Part shown: one piece after another, positions 5,040-5,866 of the stretch
How the letters are laid out: each line of letters opens with the position of its first letter
How positions within the stretch are numbered: the first letter of the stretch is position 1
NCBI GenBank assembly: GCA_000715635.1
Contig: KL569116.1
Span: forward strand, 445-6,310
Direction: 5' to 3'
Origin: Streptomyces violaceus
Lineage (GTDB): Bacteria; Actinomycetota; Actinomycetes; Streptomycetales; Streptomycetaceae
DNA: 5,866 nucleotides
Notes under the pieces: model-generated
What the model saw: the letters and a program-made list of their open reading frames with translations, nothing else
Databases searched by the model: none
What the model was told of the DNA's origin: nothing
Program-made: the position numbers and the translations under genes

Positions 5040-5846
5040 TCACGGCATCTGCCATCGCCGGCGCGCCGCGGTGAGGGCGGGCCGGGGGTCGACGGTCGCG
5101 GGCGCCTCGGCGAGTGTGTCGCGGACCGCGCCGGTGAAGGCGGCATTCAGCGCCGTGCCGATGTTGACCTTGACCATGCCGGACGCCACCGCCTGCCGGA
5201 GCTCCTCGTCGGGCACCCCCGTCGAGCCGTGCAGAACCAGTGGCACGGGGACCGCCTTGGCGAGGCGGGCGATGAAGCAGTGGTCGAGCCGGGCGGTGCG
5301 CGTGGTCATCGCGTGGGAGCTGCCGACCGCGACGGCCAGTGCGTCCACCCCGGTGGCGGACACGAAGTCGCGCGCCTGATCGGGGTCCGTACGTGCCGAG
5401 GGCGCGTGCACTCCGTCCTTGCCGCCGATCTCGCCGAGTTCCGCCTCCAGCCACAGACCCTGGGCGTGCGCCCACCGTGCGGCGGCGCGCGTGGCGACGA
5501 CGTTCTCGGCGTGCGGCAGCGCGGACGCGTCGAACATGACGGATCCGAAGCCGCAGTCCGCTGCGCGGCGCAGCAGCCCTTCGTCGGTGACGTGGTCGAG
5601 GTGCAGCGCCACGGGTACGGCGGCCGCCTCGGCGAGTGCGGCGGTGGCGCGGGCTATCGGGGTGAGCCGACTGCCGTGGAACCGCACGGCGTTCTCGCTG
5701 ATCTGGCAGATGACCGGGCAGCCCGCGGCTTCCGCCCCGGTGACCACGGCCTCGGCATGCTCCAGGGTGATCACGTTGAACGCGCCGACGGCCCGTCCGT
5801 CGCGGCACGCGGAGCTCACCACATCGGCGGTGGGAGTCAGCGGCAC
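5040..5846 (-). CDS. Class II (zinc-dependent) ketose-bisphosphate-type aldolase, C-terminus altered by frameshift
   Basis: A cytoplasmic metal-dependent aldolase of the FbaA/GatY/KbaY family, which cleaves or forms fructose- or tagatose-bisphosphate-type ketoses with DHAP or similar donors. The N-terminus has the family's VGAFNVITLEHAEAVVTGAE. H82-L-D84-H85 carries the catalytic Asp and a zinc histidine. MFDAS (Asp106), EAELGEIGG (Glu134, Glu136), SSHAM (His178) and LHGSTGVPDEE (His206) supply the remaining metal and phosphate-site residues, and VNIGTAL closes the barrel. The common HGGSG reads HGSTG here. The start is GTG 5846 with GGGAGG six bases upstream. As read it has 268 residues ending RRRWQMP; the usual last helix is found in the next frame (MADAVTSALRILSGGG, stop at 5005), which would make 280 residues, close to the family's usual 280-286. 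Substrate unknown. Confidence 0.92.
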   Translation of the reverse strand: MPLTPTADVVSSACRDGRAVGAFNVITLEHAEAVVTGAEAAGCPVICQISENAVRFHGSRLTPIARATAALAEAAAVPVALHLDHVTDEGLLRRAADCGFGSVMFDASALPHAENVVATRAAARWAHAQGLWLEAELGEIGGKDGVHAPSARTDPDQARDFVSATGVDALAVAVGSSHAMTTRTARLDHCFIARLAKAVPVPLVLHGSTGVPDEELRQAVASGMVKVNIGTALNAAFTGAVRDTLAEAPATVDPRPALTAARRRWQMP

Positions 5847-5852
5847 GGACGG

Positions 5853-5858
5853 CCTCCC
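5853..5858 (-). promoter_or_regulatory. Ribosome binding site of the aldolase
   Basis: GGGAGG on the minus strand lies six bases before GTG 5846 and decides that start. The window ends eight bases further on, so the promoter is not visible. Confidence 0.8.
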
Positions 5859-5866
5859 GGTGCGGT

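Noticed and set aside
5005..5808. 267-residue minus-strand frame taken as a gene of its own
   Set aside because: Only its last ~17 residues look real; they are the displaced C-terminus of the aldolase. The rest is an Arg-rich shadow.

Overview
The window is very GC-rich, and its genes mostly use codons ending in G or C, including a GTG start next to a strong GGAGG-type ribosome binding site. Overlapping stop/start codons and a calerythrin-like EF-hand protein also point to an actinomycete, most likely Streptomyces or a close relative. That is an inference from composition and gene families. No rRNA, tRNA, CRISPR array, transposase or integrase was seen.

Layout. Positions 1-1714 (plus strand) hold a tightly packed set of three genes: the 3' end of an Ldh2-family (malate/lactate-type) dehydrogenase, a Gfo/Idh/MocA-family oxidoreductase, and a 148-residue protein I cannot assign. 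Both junctions are 4-base stop/start overlaps (ATGA and GTGA), so the set is almost certainly translationally coupled. A compact block of hairpins (1719-1826) lies between this operon and the convergent EF-hand gene at 1828-2358 (minus). Upstream of the EF-hand gene is a 197-base spacer with a palindrome, a 10-base periodic motif and four consecutive hairpins. Next on the minus strand are a nucleotide-sugar dehydrogenase (2556-3815) and, 50 bases upstream of it, a small secreted protein (3866-4174). The stretch 4175-5004 has no convincing intact gene. It holds an AT-rich palindrome, a probable broken small gene (4546-4693) and a 20-base perfect palindrome that looks like a terminator. The right end is a class II (zinc) ketose-bisphosphate-type aldolase on the minus strand whose last helix is cut off by an apparent one-base deletion.

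How the genes may work together. An NAD(P)-linked Ldh2 enzyme, a Gfo/Idh/MocA enzyme, a nucleotide-sugar 6-dehydrogenase and an aldolase are all sugar or hydroxy-acid enzymes. This suggests an accessory carbohydrate or specialised-metabolite region, but the genes are on both strands and no scaffold-forming enzyme (PKS, NRPS, glycosyltransferase) is visible, so no pathway can be named. The EF-hand gene is probably an unrelated resident.

I did not find a clearly new biological system. The observations most worth checking are the aldolase frameshift, the disrupted small gene, the Glu-to-Gln change in the nucleotide-sugar dehydrogenase, the unassigned coupled protein, and the ordered palindromes and hairpins in the spacers.
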